Assembly: GCA_963814985.1 (NCBI GenBank)
Contig: CAWFFV010000045.1
Coordinates: 1-64,000, forward strand
Direction of reading: 5' to 3'
DNA length: 64,000 nucleotides
Source: CAWFFV01 sp963814985
GTDB lineage: Bacteria > Chloroflexota > Ktedonobacteria > Ktedonobacterales > Ktedonobacteraceae
The translations under genes were made by a program, and so were the position numbers. The notes under the pieces were generated by a model. That model worked only from the letters and a program-made list of their open reading frames with translations, was not told the DNA's origin and made no database searches. Shown in pieces: positions 18,950-29,091 of this stretch. The stretch's first letter is position 1. Every line of letters begins with the position of its first letter.

Positions 18950-19194
18950 TGTTGTTGCCTTTCACTCACAAAGTACTTCTATTTTATATAAAAATTTAAC
19001 AGGTGATTCCTGTATAATTATTCGCATAATCTGCTCATTTTTGAAATCATAATTCAAATAATGGTACCAGCATTGCCTCTTTAATCCTAAGTGTTTACAG
19101 TAGCTGGATTTGCTTGAAGGCTGGCTCGGTTATGGATTGGGACGTTCCCTTTCTTTATTTAGCAGGAATTGATTCGGACCTCTTTCTGCCTGGA
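18950..19194. other. Intergenic, no gene
   Basis: AT-rich stretch upstream of the nuclease gene; no coding frame supported. Confidence 0.5.
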
Positions 19195-19385
19195 GAAGTC
19201 TTAGCGGGAAAAATGGCGGTAGAGTAGGGGCCGGTCGTCCCTTATGAGAGCACCTGTACCTCTCTCACAAACCGAACGTGCAGTTGGATAGGCCGCCAGC
19301 GAGGCATCGCTTCCGATGCATTTCCAACGACCCCCCCGCCGAACGAGGCGTGATTCTATGGTAGATCACGTTGAAAATATCCCAA
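19195..19385 (-). other. Possible group II intron 3-prime remnant
   Basis: On the minus strand the text GCACGTTCGGTTTGTGAGAG followed by GAGGTACAGGTGCTCTC and CCCCTACTCTACC resembles the region just after the intron-encoded protein and domain V/VI end of bacterial group II introns (ACGTTCGGTT ... CCCTACTCTACC). No reverse transcriptase is nearby, so only a remnant would remain. The call is tentative. Confidence 0.35.
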
Positions 19386-19390
19386 CTTAT

Positions 19391-20002
19391 TTACTTTCTC
19401 TCAAAGAGCATTTCCCAGAGTCCTGTGATTTTGAGCCGCATCTCTACAGCTGCAGCACTCATTCCATAGTGATATGCAATACTTTGGGCCGTTGCTCCTT
19501 GCCGCAATATTTGTAGAAGAGGCGCATAGGGCAAAAGTATGGCTAGTCCATAACTATGTGCTTCCAATTCTTGCTCATCATTATAGCGAGATTGAGACAT
19601 TCCTTCAGGAGAAACCGTAATGGCTCGATGATCGAATACGAGATGCCCAAACTCATGAGCGATAGTAAATGTACGGCGCGACAGACTATGTTCTGGATTG
19701 ATCATGATCAAGTGATATCCATCTTTAATACAAAACGTTGCCCCTGACCAACAATCCTCAAATTCACCTTTAACAGGTCGTCCATAGTGTGCGGCATACT
19801 CAGCATGTGTTTCTAAAATTTTTTTCACATCGTGCAATTTGATCAATCGACGTGGATCACATGGTTCTCCAAATCGGCAACCAAGAGTGCGTCTATCAGC
19901 AAGTGCCAGTTTTTCAATATCGCGCTGAAGCGGTATTCCAGGCAGATCATTGGAATACCGTAATCTAATATCTTTCTTCATACCAGTCTTCCACAACTTC
20001 AC
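19391..20002 (-). CDS. ImmA/IrrE-family metallopeptidase
   Basis: A 203-aa peptidase. The zinc motif is HEFGH in FTIAHEFGHLVFDHR (about residue 111), and the third ligand may be the Glu in NDEQELEAHSYGLAILLP. Family members cleave a partner XRE repressor, as IrrE cleaves DdrO and ImmA cleaves ImmR. The C-terminal part is a helical domain. It lies 11 bases after the XRE gene on the same strand, so it is the last gene of the nurA-herA-mre11-rad50 operon. Start is GTG 20002 or ATG 19981 (MKKDIRLRY). Confidence 0.88.
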   Translation of the reverse strand: MKLWKTGMKKDIRLRYSNDLPGIPLQRDIEKLALADRRTLGCRFGEPCDPRRLIKLHDVKKILETHAEYAAHYGRPVKGEFEDCWSGATFCIKDGYHLIMINPEHSLSRRTFTIAHEFGHLVFDHRAITVSPEGMSQSRYNDEQELEAHSYGLAILLPYAPLLQILRQGATAQSIAYHYGMSAAAVEMRLKITGLWEMLFERK

Positions 20003-20012
20003 TCACAGACTA

Positions 20013-20375
20013 CTATTCTTGCAATGCTCTTTCATATGCCTCCCGTACCAGGGCAGCAATTCCTTCTGCCTGGTCACTAGTGAGATTCTTATCTGCTCGC
20101 AAAAAAGCGGCAATTTGCTCAGGAGTATGACCCGATGGGGTAATCTCATAAGCCAGCAATAATTGTCTCTCATCCTCAGCAGAAATATCCATAGCTTGAC
20201 AAAGCGCACGTACAAGTTTTTGTGATGGTCGACGTTCACCGCTTTCTAACTGAGCGATCATGCTTCGAGAAACATCCGCCTTCTTGGCCAATTCAGTCTG
20301 TGTAATATTGACTTTTTGACGGAGAGAAGCCAAAAGCTTCCCTCCTCGTGTATTTGAAGATTGCGAGATTGCCAT
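20013..20375 (-). CDS. XRE-family repressor
   Basis: A 120-aa protein with an XRE helix-turn-helix (ITQTELAKKADVSRSMIAQL and ESGERRPSQKLVRALCQAMD) and a C-terminal acidic tail (EQIAAFLRADKNLTSDQAEG) that would be the ImmA cleavage region. It starts three bases after the rad50 stop. I infer it represses the operon through the inverted repeat at 27663-27710 and is removed by the ImmA-like protease. Confidence 0.88.
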   Translation of the reverse strand: MAISQSSNTRGGKLLASLRQKVNITQTELAKKADVSRSMIAQLESGERRPSQKLVRALCQAMDISAEDERQLLLAYEITPSGHTPEQIAAFLRADKNLTSDQAEGIAALVREAYERALQE

Positions 20376-20378
20376 TGT

Positions 20379-22924
20379 TTAGACCTCTATTCCCTCGGCC
20401 AAATCCATAGGAATTTTACCAGGAGAGACTGAGATAACTGTACTCATTTTACCGTCCACTTTCTGTACGACCAAACCATTGGCTCGCCAACCCTGTTTTA
20501 CAAAATCGAGATGCGTAATCATTATGATGTGCTCAAAGATACCGCGTCTCTGTACATCAGCAAAGATACGTTGTACGGCATCACAACGTTCATCATCAAG
20601 AGATGAAAGGACTTCATCCAGAACTAAAAACTTCACTCTACCTGTTCTTGCAATCGCCTGTGCCTGCTCAGCTAAAGCAATTCTTAAACACAGGCCAACA
20701 AGGGCTTTTTCACCTCCAGACAAGCGACTGACCGGATAGGCAATATTACTAGCATCCAGGTACTGGAATTCATCTTTGTCAAATCTGACGCCTAGAATGG
20801 ACTGGTCGGTGACAGCATGCATGAGCAGTCGTGTCGTACGTCTCATCACTTCTCCTGTGTTTGCCTCGAAAAAGTGCTTCTTGAAATCCTCTAAGTGCTC
20901 ACGCAGTATTCTGTTTATAATATTCTGAACATCAGTACAAAATCGGTAATAGTGCGGTCTTTGTATCATTTCTAGGGCCTTTTTTACTTGCTGTAACTCT
21001 CCCTGTGTCTCTCGCAGGTCTAATTCAACTTGATCGGCGTTGATTGCGTATCGCGATATCTTCCTCTCGAAGTTGCTCCACAAGTTTTTTTGCAGCTTGG
21101 TAGCTTTCAGGATGATAACCAAGATCCGTCAGCTGCTCCAAAAAGCCTTCTTTTCTTGCTCAAGATCTTTTTGTTTCTGCGCTTTCTCGGCAAGACTGTC
21201 CCGGAAGAATGGTATCCGGTCATATTCATCTGCCTGAGCCTTTAATACTTTCAAGCTATCAGCCAGTTCTTTTCGTTTCTCGTTTAGCTTTACTTCTTCC
21301 TGCGGATCTGGTGTACCTTCTTCCAATTCTAGCCACGCCTGCTGTCTCACAAAAAAATCAGCATGAAGCTCCTCGTGCCGTTGAAGCAATGTGTCTCTGG
21401 TAGTGATTCCTTTTTTCAACGGCAGTAACTTTTTTTTGAATTCTGTTTACACTCATCCTCTGCCTCTAACTTTGCCAGGCCCCATTGTTTTTTCTGTTCA
21501 TCGAGATGTTGTTTCTGCTGCTGTAATTCTTGATGTAAAGGAGGCCAAGTCTCGTTCAGCCAGGTCTTCAAGTGTTGAATACGATGTTCGGGTGTGTGCT
21601 CGGTGAAATGTTGATTACATGTAGGGCAACGAGCACTATCTGTTCCACTCGTCAGTTGCTCTAACGCCTGTTTGTTTTGTTCCATTTCATCTTCAAGCTC
21701 CCTGTGCTGCTTTTGCCAGGTTTCATACTCTGCAGCAGTGGGATCATTGTGGTATAACGTATCTCTGCGCTTCCCGCATTGATTCTCCTGCTCTTTAGTC
21801 AGATATAACTCCTCATCAACCGTTGCCAGATCTGCTAATTTACCATCAAGAGCATCGAGTTGCCTTTGGGCCTGCATAAAGTCATCATAGCATTTCTTCA
21901 CCAATGGTATACGTTCGAGGCGTTTTTCCAGATTATCCTTTTCTTTTTGCAATCGTATATATTCAGCCGAGGCATCGGCACAGTGCTCTGCTTGATCTAG
22001 GACATCTTGAAGCTTTCGTAGATCCTGTTCGATTTGTGCAAGCTTCCCATCAACTCCAGCGATGTTCTTTTGTAGATCATGATGTTCTTTTTGCTTTTCT
22101 TCCTGCTGTTGGTATGTCTTATTTGCCTTCTCCATAGCAAGGAGATGATCGCTCTGCTGTTGCTGTAGGGTGAATAGATGAGCCTGTACAGCTAAAACAA
22201 GCAATTCAACATCGTGCTGTTTTTTCTGCTGATCAGAGATTGCTTGTTCTAGATGAGCCTGAAAGCTTTGCGTATATTGCACGCGGCTCTGGATAACACG
22301 CGCATTCTTGAAATTCTCAATGCATACTTGTGCCTCCTTATTAAGGAGCAACTCATTATTGCAGATCATATTACCCTGGGCAATGACCTGACTTTTAGCA
22401 ACCTCACTGTGTGCGATCTGCATATCTACAGCCTTAGCCAGTACCTCGAGCTGTAAAATCTTCTCAATTAGAAGGTTCCGATCTCTGACCTTATATTCTA
22501 CCAAGCCTGCAGTGTCACCCTGTAGCGCAATATAAGAGCATTCAAACTGAGCTCGAGTGAGTCCTCCCAATAATGCTGCTAAACATTCGTTAGCAGCTCT
22601 TCCACTAGAGGATCCTCTCATCACCTGAACTACTCCATTAACAGCCACCTCAGCGGCACTGCCGTCCCGGATAATAGTGACAACCTGATCATCAATCAAA
22701 AGTTCACATTCTACATGTGGATTGCCTCTCGTTTTATCTGATCGTATCTCAGAGATACCTGAGCCACGTTTTGTTCCAAACAGCGCAAAGAGAATTGCTT
22801 CGACCAATGTACTTTTGCCAACCCCGTTAGGTCCACTAATAATTGTCAACCCATCTTGAAAAGCAATCTCTTGTGGATCAATAAATCGGCGATATTTTTG
22901 TACTTTCAGCTTCAAGGTACTCAT
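20379..22924 (-). pseudogene. Rad50/SbcC-like SMC ATPase, frameshifted
   Basis: From ATG 22924 (MSTLKLKVQKYRRF) the first frame has Walker A in SGPNGVGKSTLVEAILFALF, then long coiled coil and the zinc hook CPTCNQHF, and ends at 21416. The frame resumes at 21419-21129 (MKKGITTRDTLLQRHEEL) and again at 21122-20379 with the signature motif RLSGGEKALVGL and Walker B VKFLVLDEVLSSLDDERC. The first break is in an A8 run (minus strand, 21430-21437): one more A restores the frame. Another lies near 21060-21125. The intact protein would be about 840 aa with Mre11 as partner. Either decay or sequence error, or slippage at A8. Confidence 0.85.
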
Positions 22925-22933
22925 CTCAGTCAC

Positions 22934-24196
22934 TTACTCTCCTGCATGCGCCTGCTCTGCTAATAATGCAGCACGGGCATCTTCGATACGTTTTATACCC
23001 TGGTCACGATACCAGGTACATGCTACTGCATCTGGTTCTCTCTGCTCAATAAAATGCTGCCACTGGCTATCGAGCTTTGTTTCTGATACCAATTCATCGC
23101 TCTGTGTAAGCAAAAGCCGATGAATATCAGGGCGGATCTCACAACGTAACACCCGTTTACGCAGTTCCGCCAATTCAGTGAATTCAAGTTGCTCCCAGGT
23201 CTGGGGTAAACAATTATTTACATCCAATAGGACAAGTGATTCTGTCGGAAACCCCACTTTTAGCCGCTGACGTAGTATCTCCATCAGAGATGGGGCATCA
23301 ATATCAGAGGCATCAATGGGTACTAGACGTAACACCGGGCGAGCCTCATAAGGTGCAAAAGTTTGGACTACAGCAGGTATGCCGACTTCCAAATGTACAT
23401 CTAGCCCTCCATGCTTCGCATATACATCATCTTCACGCGGAGGATAGAATGCTGCTTCCCCAAAATTGAGTGCCTCCAGACTACCAGAGTAAAAAGCTGG
23501 CACATCACTGAGGGGCTGATACCGATGCATATGCCAGTCACCTAGTGCTACATAATCCCAGCCACGCCGCAACAATTCAGCAGGAATAATAGCCGCTGTA
23601 CGGTGTAAAGAGTTAAGATCATCCATACCAGCCACACGACCGTGGGAGATCAACACATTGATATATCCTGGCAAAGGATGCACTCCTAAGAACTCCGTAC
23701 CCGCCGCAACTGCTCTATAGGGTAAAGCATGAATAGCTAAGTGCATGAGTCTCTCTCGCTTCTGATCAGGAAGATGATCCCAACAATCACGAAAGACTTC
23801 ATAGCTGCTACCATTAATAACATATGCTCCCAATTCTTTAAGAAAAGTCGTCGGGCTACCAGTGTGTAGCACATTCGTTACTTCATGATTTCCATCAACA
23901 ATCACCACACCAATCCCGTATTCAACCAACCTATGGACAAGTTTTGCAGCACGGCTGATAGCACGGGGATATGGAGCGGGTCTGTGGAAAAGGTCCCCAG
24001 CAATTACTACAATATCTACAGGTGGTTGCTCATGTACAATCGCTTTGACTATGTTTGCAATAGCTCTCTCTATATCTACCTCTCTGACATAACGCCCTGG
24101 AGAATCTTTTTGCTCAGTAGCACCAAGAACAAGATTTGTCGGTCCTGTAAAGCCGAGATGGATATCAGCAAGATGCAATAAACGAATTTGACCCAT
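22934..24196 (-). CDS. Mre11/SbcD-like DNA double-strand-break nuclease
   Basis: A 420-aa metallophosphoesterase. Motifs in order: ADIHLGFTG (Asp, His), VIAGDLFHRP, IVDGNHEVTN, ISHGRVAGM and ALGDWHMHRY, the phosphodiesterase signatures of Mre11. The C-terminal third is a capping and Rad50-binding region. It is intact. ATG 24196 overlaps the herA stop (TAATG). It should form the Mre11-Rad50 complex with the next gene and process DNA ends with HerA-NurA. Confidence 0.93.
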   Translation of the reverse strand: MGQIRLLHLADIHLGFTGPTNLVLGATEQKDSPGRYVREVDIERAIANIVKAIVHEQPPVDIVVIAGDLFHRPAPYPRAISRAAKLVHRLVEYGIGVVIVDGNHEVTNVLHTGSPTTFLKELGAYVINGSSYEVFRDCWDHLPDQKRERLMHLAIHALPYRAVAAGTEFLGVHPLPGYINVLISHGRVAGMDDLNSLHRTAAIIPAELLRRGWDYVALGDWHMHRYQPLSDVPAFYSGSLEALNFGEAAFYPPREDDVYAKHGGLDVHLEVGIPAVVQTFAPYEARPVLRLVPIDASDIDAPSLMEILRQRLKVGFPTESLVLLDVNNCLPQTWEQLEFTELAELRKRVLRCEIRPDIHRLLLTQSDELVSETKLDSQWQHFIEQREPDAVACTWYRDQGIKRIEDARAALLAEQAHAGE

Positions 24197-26476
24197 TACC
24201 AATCTTCATCCTTTTCTATAAAATTTGCGGGCGTCTTTGTGTGGGGAACGACTGACCTTTTTTTATAAGCTGTAAGAACTATTTTAGAGAACTCGTCCCA
24301 TGGGGAGTTCGCATGGGTACTCGTCGCTCTGGTATAGGCAATCTCAATCTCGCGCAGTCGATTGACGAGATCTGTCTGAATATTTTTTTTATTCTGTACA
24401 TCTGCCTCCTGGAAAAGCTCATCAAACAATCGCTGAACATCATTACGAAGTGGAGGGCGTTGCTGATCGAGCCGACAGAGGCGTTCAAAGATACAATCCT
24501 CAAGGGGACGATCTTCGACTGGAGGGAAAAGTTTCTGCCAAGCACGTGCACCACTCATGACAAAAGGCCGAGGAAAACGTGCAAATACAGCAGTGCGCAA
24601 AGCAGGATATTGTAGTAGGGTCTGTCCAGGTTCAAGCTGTGTCAGGCGGGCTTTAAATTCCGGAGAGAGCAGAGCATAGATGCGATCACTCGCCTCATGC
24701 TCTGGTGTACGCATCGAATAATGCACCGAGGCAGCTTTGAGAATATCTTCGTTTATGCCACTACGAAACTGGCCAGCTCCAAACAGGACAATACCACGAT
24801 CACGCGTCGTGCGTGCAAGCTGTGCCAGATATTCACCAATACCACCATTCCCATCGCGCGGAGCCAAGCGATTAAGCTCATCAGCAAAAACGATAACATG
24901 ATCTACATTACAGGTACGCTGCGTCATCGCCTCAGTCAATTGTTGCAAAACATAGGCTGCAATGATTTTAATGGCGTTCTCTGTTATCGATGGATCGCTA
25001 GGGTTGGCCATGATTCGTTCGATGTCAATTACGATCATATCGTACGGATTAAGTTCAGATAGTTTGCTCAGACCAACACCTTTTCCAGTGACATCAATGA
25101 GCCCCTTTAAAGTTGCTGGTAACGAACGGAAGCGCTGCACAACAGCCTGGATCGTGGACAAATGGAAATCTTCCCAGGGAGTATTTTTACGTTCATTCTT
25201 CGGCTTGTTAATATCCTTTTCGAAAAGATTGAGCACATCGGCGAGCGTAAAGCCATCTTTATGGGTCTCTTTCAGTTGTAGTTCCACCTCGGCAATCAGA
25301 GCGGTTGCACCTGTTGAACTCTTGTCAAAGAACATACCCAGGTACGGCCAAAGATCTTGTATGCCAAGAGCGAATTCACGCGTTTCACTATAGCCTGGGA
25401 TATCTGCCTTAGGATTAGAGCGTAAGGAATGGCGATTGAAGCCATCCTCTTTCAGAGGGGTATACACGATGACGCGTCCAAAGGGGCGTTTCTCAATATT
25501 TACGCCTGCCGCCTGCCACATGCTGCGATCATCTTCCCCTAGCTCCTCAGAAGCCAAATGATCCAGAAACAACAGATCAGCTCCTTTAACGTTGATAGCT
25601 AATGTAGCAATACCAGGGATCTTAAACTTCCCCATCCGGATTTCCTTCCTCCATGTTTCGTAATTGTGCATATAAGGAGATGACCAGCGTCAGGAACAGA
25701 GACGTTTTCCCGGCACCTGGTAATCCACTGAAAATGACATGACCTTGTTTCGGACCCAATACGCGGGCACGCTCCTCACCGAAGATACCAAATGCCCCGC
25801 TAGTATCTTCATAGAAGCCCAGAAGTAGGTACTGAGGATCAAGCCATACATCCTGCATCCTTCTATGCACATCTGCCAGTTCACTGGCAATGACCGAGTA
25901 AACAGGACCACTTAGAACTGGCCGTTGCGCTCTATTAGTAGAGGCCAGAACTTTTGCTTGGTAATGAACGACAGGACGACGGGCACTCGGCGCAGGAACG
26001 ATGCTGTTAAGCGGGGGTTGAGCATCTTGCTCATATACATGGATTGCATAATCATCCAGTCCTAGTGTGCTTCCAGTTGTGTCAACAATAATGCCATACG
26101 TATCTACACGTTGCTGTACCATTGCCGTATGCCGCACAATACTTCCAATGCCCAGCGATGTTTCTTCAGCAGGTGCCCAAAACTGGAACATATCACTACG
26201 AGATGTTGCATTGCGGGCATTGGTAACATAACCGATGGGTAGCGTCTGCTGTGAGGTTAACTGCTGATTCGTAATCCTTTCACGTTCTGTCTGCGCTGCC
26301 AGAACCAGGGCAGCAATTTCTTCATCATCTTCGGCAATCTCGTCATCGCCTCGATCTTCTGGATAGTCTCGTATTACAATTACTTCTTCTTCGCGAGGCT
26401 CCACACGTATATTGTGTGAAATTGTTTCATAAGTGTCCTGAATGTTTTCTAAATCTTGCCTGTTTTCTTCGTTCAT
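24196..26476 (-). pseudogene. HerA-like DNA translocase ATPase, one frameshift
   Basis: The N-terminal part from ATG 26476 (MNEENRQDLEN) has a HAS-barrel-like region (GSIVRHTAMVQQRVDTYGII) and Walker A in FSGLPGAGKTSLFLTLVIS. The C-terminal part to 24196 has Walker B-like HVIVFADELNRLAPR and an Arg-finger region (TTRDRGIVLFGAGQF). The frame breaks at a G4 run (minus strand, 25630-25633); GGG instead of GGGG gives DGKFKIPGIA and one 760-aa protein. HerA makes a hexameric pump that works with NurA. The gene is a single indel from intact, so I suspect a sequence error or recent mutation. Confidence 0.88.
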
Positions 26477-26499
26477 AACGAACAATCATCCTCCCACTC

Positions 26500-27645
26500 T
26501 CATCGCAACTGTGCTAGTAAAAGATCACCAGGGATTTGGTGTGCCTTTAGGAACTGCTCACAGTCGTAAATTCCGTAGGGCATCACATCATAGCGAGGAT
26601 CTGGCATGGCAGAGATACCATAAAACTCATCGAGAACCGCCCAGCTGACCTCGTCGACCCAATCTCGCCAGTCATCAAGGGCTGCGATATCCAGTCGTAT
26701 AATGCCACTCATATGGTTAGCATCATGGTGATTGGCTTGGCGTACACGCATGTACCAGGAAACCATTTGTCTATCTGTTTCTCTCAACGAATATCGTTTC
26801 TGCGACTCACGGGCTGGACGTGGCAGAAAAGCCACACTGCGCTCACCAACTTCCAACTGTCGCAACTGCCTTTCCCCTTCAGCCCCAAAGAAGGCAACGG
26901 GGTGGGTTTTGACACAGGAAACGATATTGCGCAGAGGCTCGGCTTGGCGTAAATACTCACGCTTAAACTGAAAAAGAGAGCCATCTTTGAGCAACCAACT
27001 CCGCCCTGTTGGATCTTGTTCACGTAGCAACTGCGCACCTGTGATGGAAGTAATTTGTTCGGACAAGTCCAACAAGTGCCTGGCCCTACGTCGTGCTCTA
27101 CGTTGCCAAGCCAAATTCCCCATCGTTTCCATATCGGACGGTTTTGGAGCGTAGCCTTCCTCTGGTCCTGTCCAACAGAGATCCGCCAAGCGATTAGAAT
27201 ATAAATTTAAACGCTCATAGGTTAGACAAATAGGCGGTATAAACTGATTAAAAGGAGCAAGGAGCATAGCCTGATGACGCTGAATGTTATACATGTCTAC
27301 ATGATAACCTGTCGTCTTGTCACGCGTACGTACGACCGAAGCATTCCGCGTATACACAATCGGCAAATCACTCTCATACCCAACAAAATAGGTTGAACGC
27401 GTACCATCACAGAATGCTTCGATATGTGCTGTATGTTTTCGCCTTGCCAAGGAGCAAATTTCAAATGGTGCGTTCTCATGAGGTTCAAGGACGAGACCCT
27501 GCACAGCATTACCATCAAATTCGCTGGGAGATTCCGAGCGCTCGAAAGCGAGGGGATCGGGATTCAGAACAAGCTGACTATCGCCTCTTGCTCGTCGTGC
27601 AGAAGCCAGGGCCCGCAAGCCCATAAGTAAATCGTCATCAGCCAC
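26500..27645 (-). CDS. nurA: NurA-like 5-prime nuclease
   Basis: A 381-aa NurA-domain protein. Motif I is AFCDGTRSTY (about residue 78), the DGxR(S/T) form of NurA; the second acidic motif is in SWLLKDGSLFQFKR (about residue 220); EFYGISAMPDPRYDV is in the C-terminal part. NurA resects 5-prime strands at DNA ends with HerA. It is the first gene of the operon. GTG 27645 (VADDDLLMGLRAL) is the start because a perfect GGAGGTGA lies ten bases upstream. The operator 27663-27710 lies just ahead. Confidence 0.85.
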   Translation of the reverse strand: MADDDLLMGLRALASARRARGDSQLVLNPDPLAFERSESPSEFDGNAVQGLVLEPHENAPFEICSLARRKHTAHIEAFCDGTRSTYFVGYESDLPIVYTRNASVVRTRDKTTGYHVDMYNIQRHQAMLLAPFNQFIPPICLTYERLNLYSNRLADLCWTGPEEGYAPKPSDMETMGNLAWQRRARRRARHLLDLSEQITSITGAQLLREQDPTGRSWLLKDGSLFQFKREYLRQAEPLRNIVSCVKTHPVAFFGAEGERQLRQLEVGERSVAFLPRPARESQKRYSLRETDRQMVSWYMRVRQANHHDANHMSGIIRLDIAALDDWRDWVDEVSWAVLDEFYGISAMPDPRYDVMPYGIYDCEQFLKAHQIPGDLLLAQLR

Positions 27646-27662
27646 AGAACTTCGTCACCTCC

Positions 27663-27710
27663 TTGTACACAAATTGTGATCAGAGCAAAAATATCACAAT
27701 TTGTGTACAA
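27663..27710. promoter_or_regulatory. Perfect 18-bp inverted-repeat operator of the nurA operon
   Basis: TTGTACACAAATTGTGAT (27663-27680) is the exact reverse complement of ATCACAATTTGTGTACAA (27693-27710), with a 12-base AT-rich spacer. Each arm also contains a near-palindromic ACAAATTGT core, so two dimers could bind. It lies 18 bases upstream of the nurA start, overlapping where promoter and ribosome site begin. I infer it is the binding site of the XRE repressor encoded at the end of this operon. No second copy is seen in the window. Confidence 0.75.
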
Positions 27711-28259
27711 AGTCAAGAGGTTATTTAGAAGACATGGAGAGCATTTTTCTCTTTTGTTAAAAATAAAACATTATATAGAACTTAATTTCTAAATCATGAA
27801 ATTTCCATATCACCGTTGCTCTGTTCGCTTACACTTGTTTCATATCTCATGCTTGCTTGATATGCAAAAATAGAAAAAACAGCGTAAACTATGCATTACA
27901 AAGCCAATAATTTCTTACCACAATTAAGAAATTAGCAGTAATTTGTGAACCTGGAATTTTTCCAGATTCACGCTCATTATCTCGACCTTATTGTTCTAAA
28001 ATCAGCTGGTAGGCTCAATAACGTTATATGAGAATGTTCATAATGTAGACAACGTGACGTATCAAGCAGCTTGTAGAGCAAAAATATACATCATGAAAAC
28101 CATCAAACATCAACATCAAGAGAATCTAAAAGTCTACAGCGATTTCAATAATCTCCTAATTGACGATACAAAATAGATGTACTACAATAACATCATCAAT
28201 TAGAGATAACACTGAAACATGAGAATTTTTCTTATTACGTTTTATTCAAAATAATGATG
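27711..28259. other. AT-rich intergenic stretch
   Basis: No gene seen. The sequence is markedly AT-rich compared with its neighbours, with short A and T runs, and probably contains promoters. Confidence 0.5.
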
Positions 28260-28740
28260 ATTTCATATGGTTATGCAACTGGGCAAATAAACTAAGTTCA
28301 GGTATTACCCATCACTGTTTAATAGAACAACCGTGGCGCTCATTTGAAGTGGAAGAGAGAGATTTTTCATATGCAGCTGGTATGGGCATGCTTTTGTTGA
28401 TGTTCACGGTAGAAACTGCTCGCAGAGAAGCCAGCAAGCGTTCATTGTGGGCTACTGTACAACAAGGTCATTTCTCTGCAACCACGACCCCTATCCTATT
28501 TGTACAAGGATATCCTACACATGCTCATAAAGATGCGATAGAGTTAGCCGCCAGACAAGTTCAAGCTTCGTCATGTCTTTGGCATAGAAGGCTTACAGAA
28601 CTGGTTTGATACAATCTATCTACAGTTTGGTTTTACGAACATGTATGTAGACGCCTACAGAAACAAACGGATGAAGTATACAAAGCTATACCATTGGCTG
28701 AAACCCAGGTGCAGTTAGAGAACCAGACTCTGTGGTAGCT
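28260..28740 (+). pseudogene. Unknown protein remnant
   Basis: One frame gives WANKLSSGITHHCLIEQPWR and VEERDFSYAAGMGMLLLMFT, then VETARREASKRSLWATVQQG; after a break near 28560 another frame gives FKLRHVFGIEGLQNWFDTIY and LQFGFT. The text looks like one section of a larger unknown protein, cut at both ends. I do not recognise the family. It lies between the two XRE-ImmA modules and is probably a decayed defence-island gene. Confidence 0.55.
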
Positions 28741-29091
28741 TTATTTTTTGCCTCCCCTTTCAACACCAGAGCCAGCATGGGCACACTATATACATGTACA
28801 ACTCTATAAACCACCCAGGAGGTTACTCTTCGGTAGTCACGTCAGGCTACGTATCACCGCCTGTATTCATATTCTCCCAGCGCTGGGTACAATGGCCAAA
28901 TTCTGTATATATTTATTGACATAAGCGAATCTTAGTAGCAAGATCCGGATGAAGAGCAATGCTCCCCTCTATTGGATATTATAATATCTGCTAAAATCTT
29001 CTTTGAAAAATGACATCCCCCCAAAACAGGCATCCTAAAGCCACTTGCAGCTTCAAATTAATTTGAGGCTTTTTCGTATACACGAAGCATA
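28741..29091. other. Intergenic, no gene
   Basis: No coding frame with support. A short hairpin-like segment near 29040-29080 (AAAGCC and GGCTTTTT) lies just after the metallopeptidase stop on the minus strand and may end that transcript. Confidence 0.4.
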
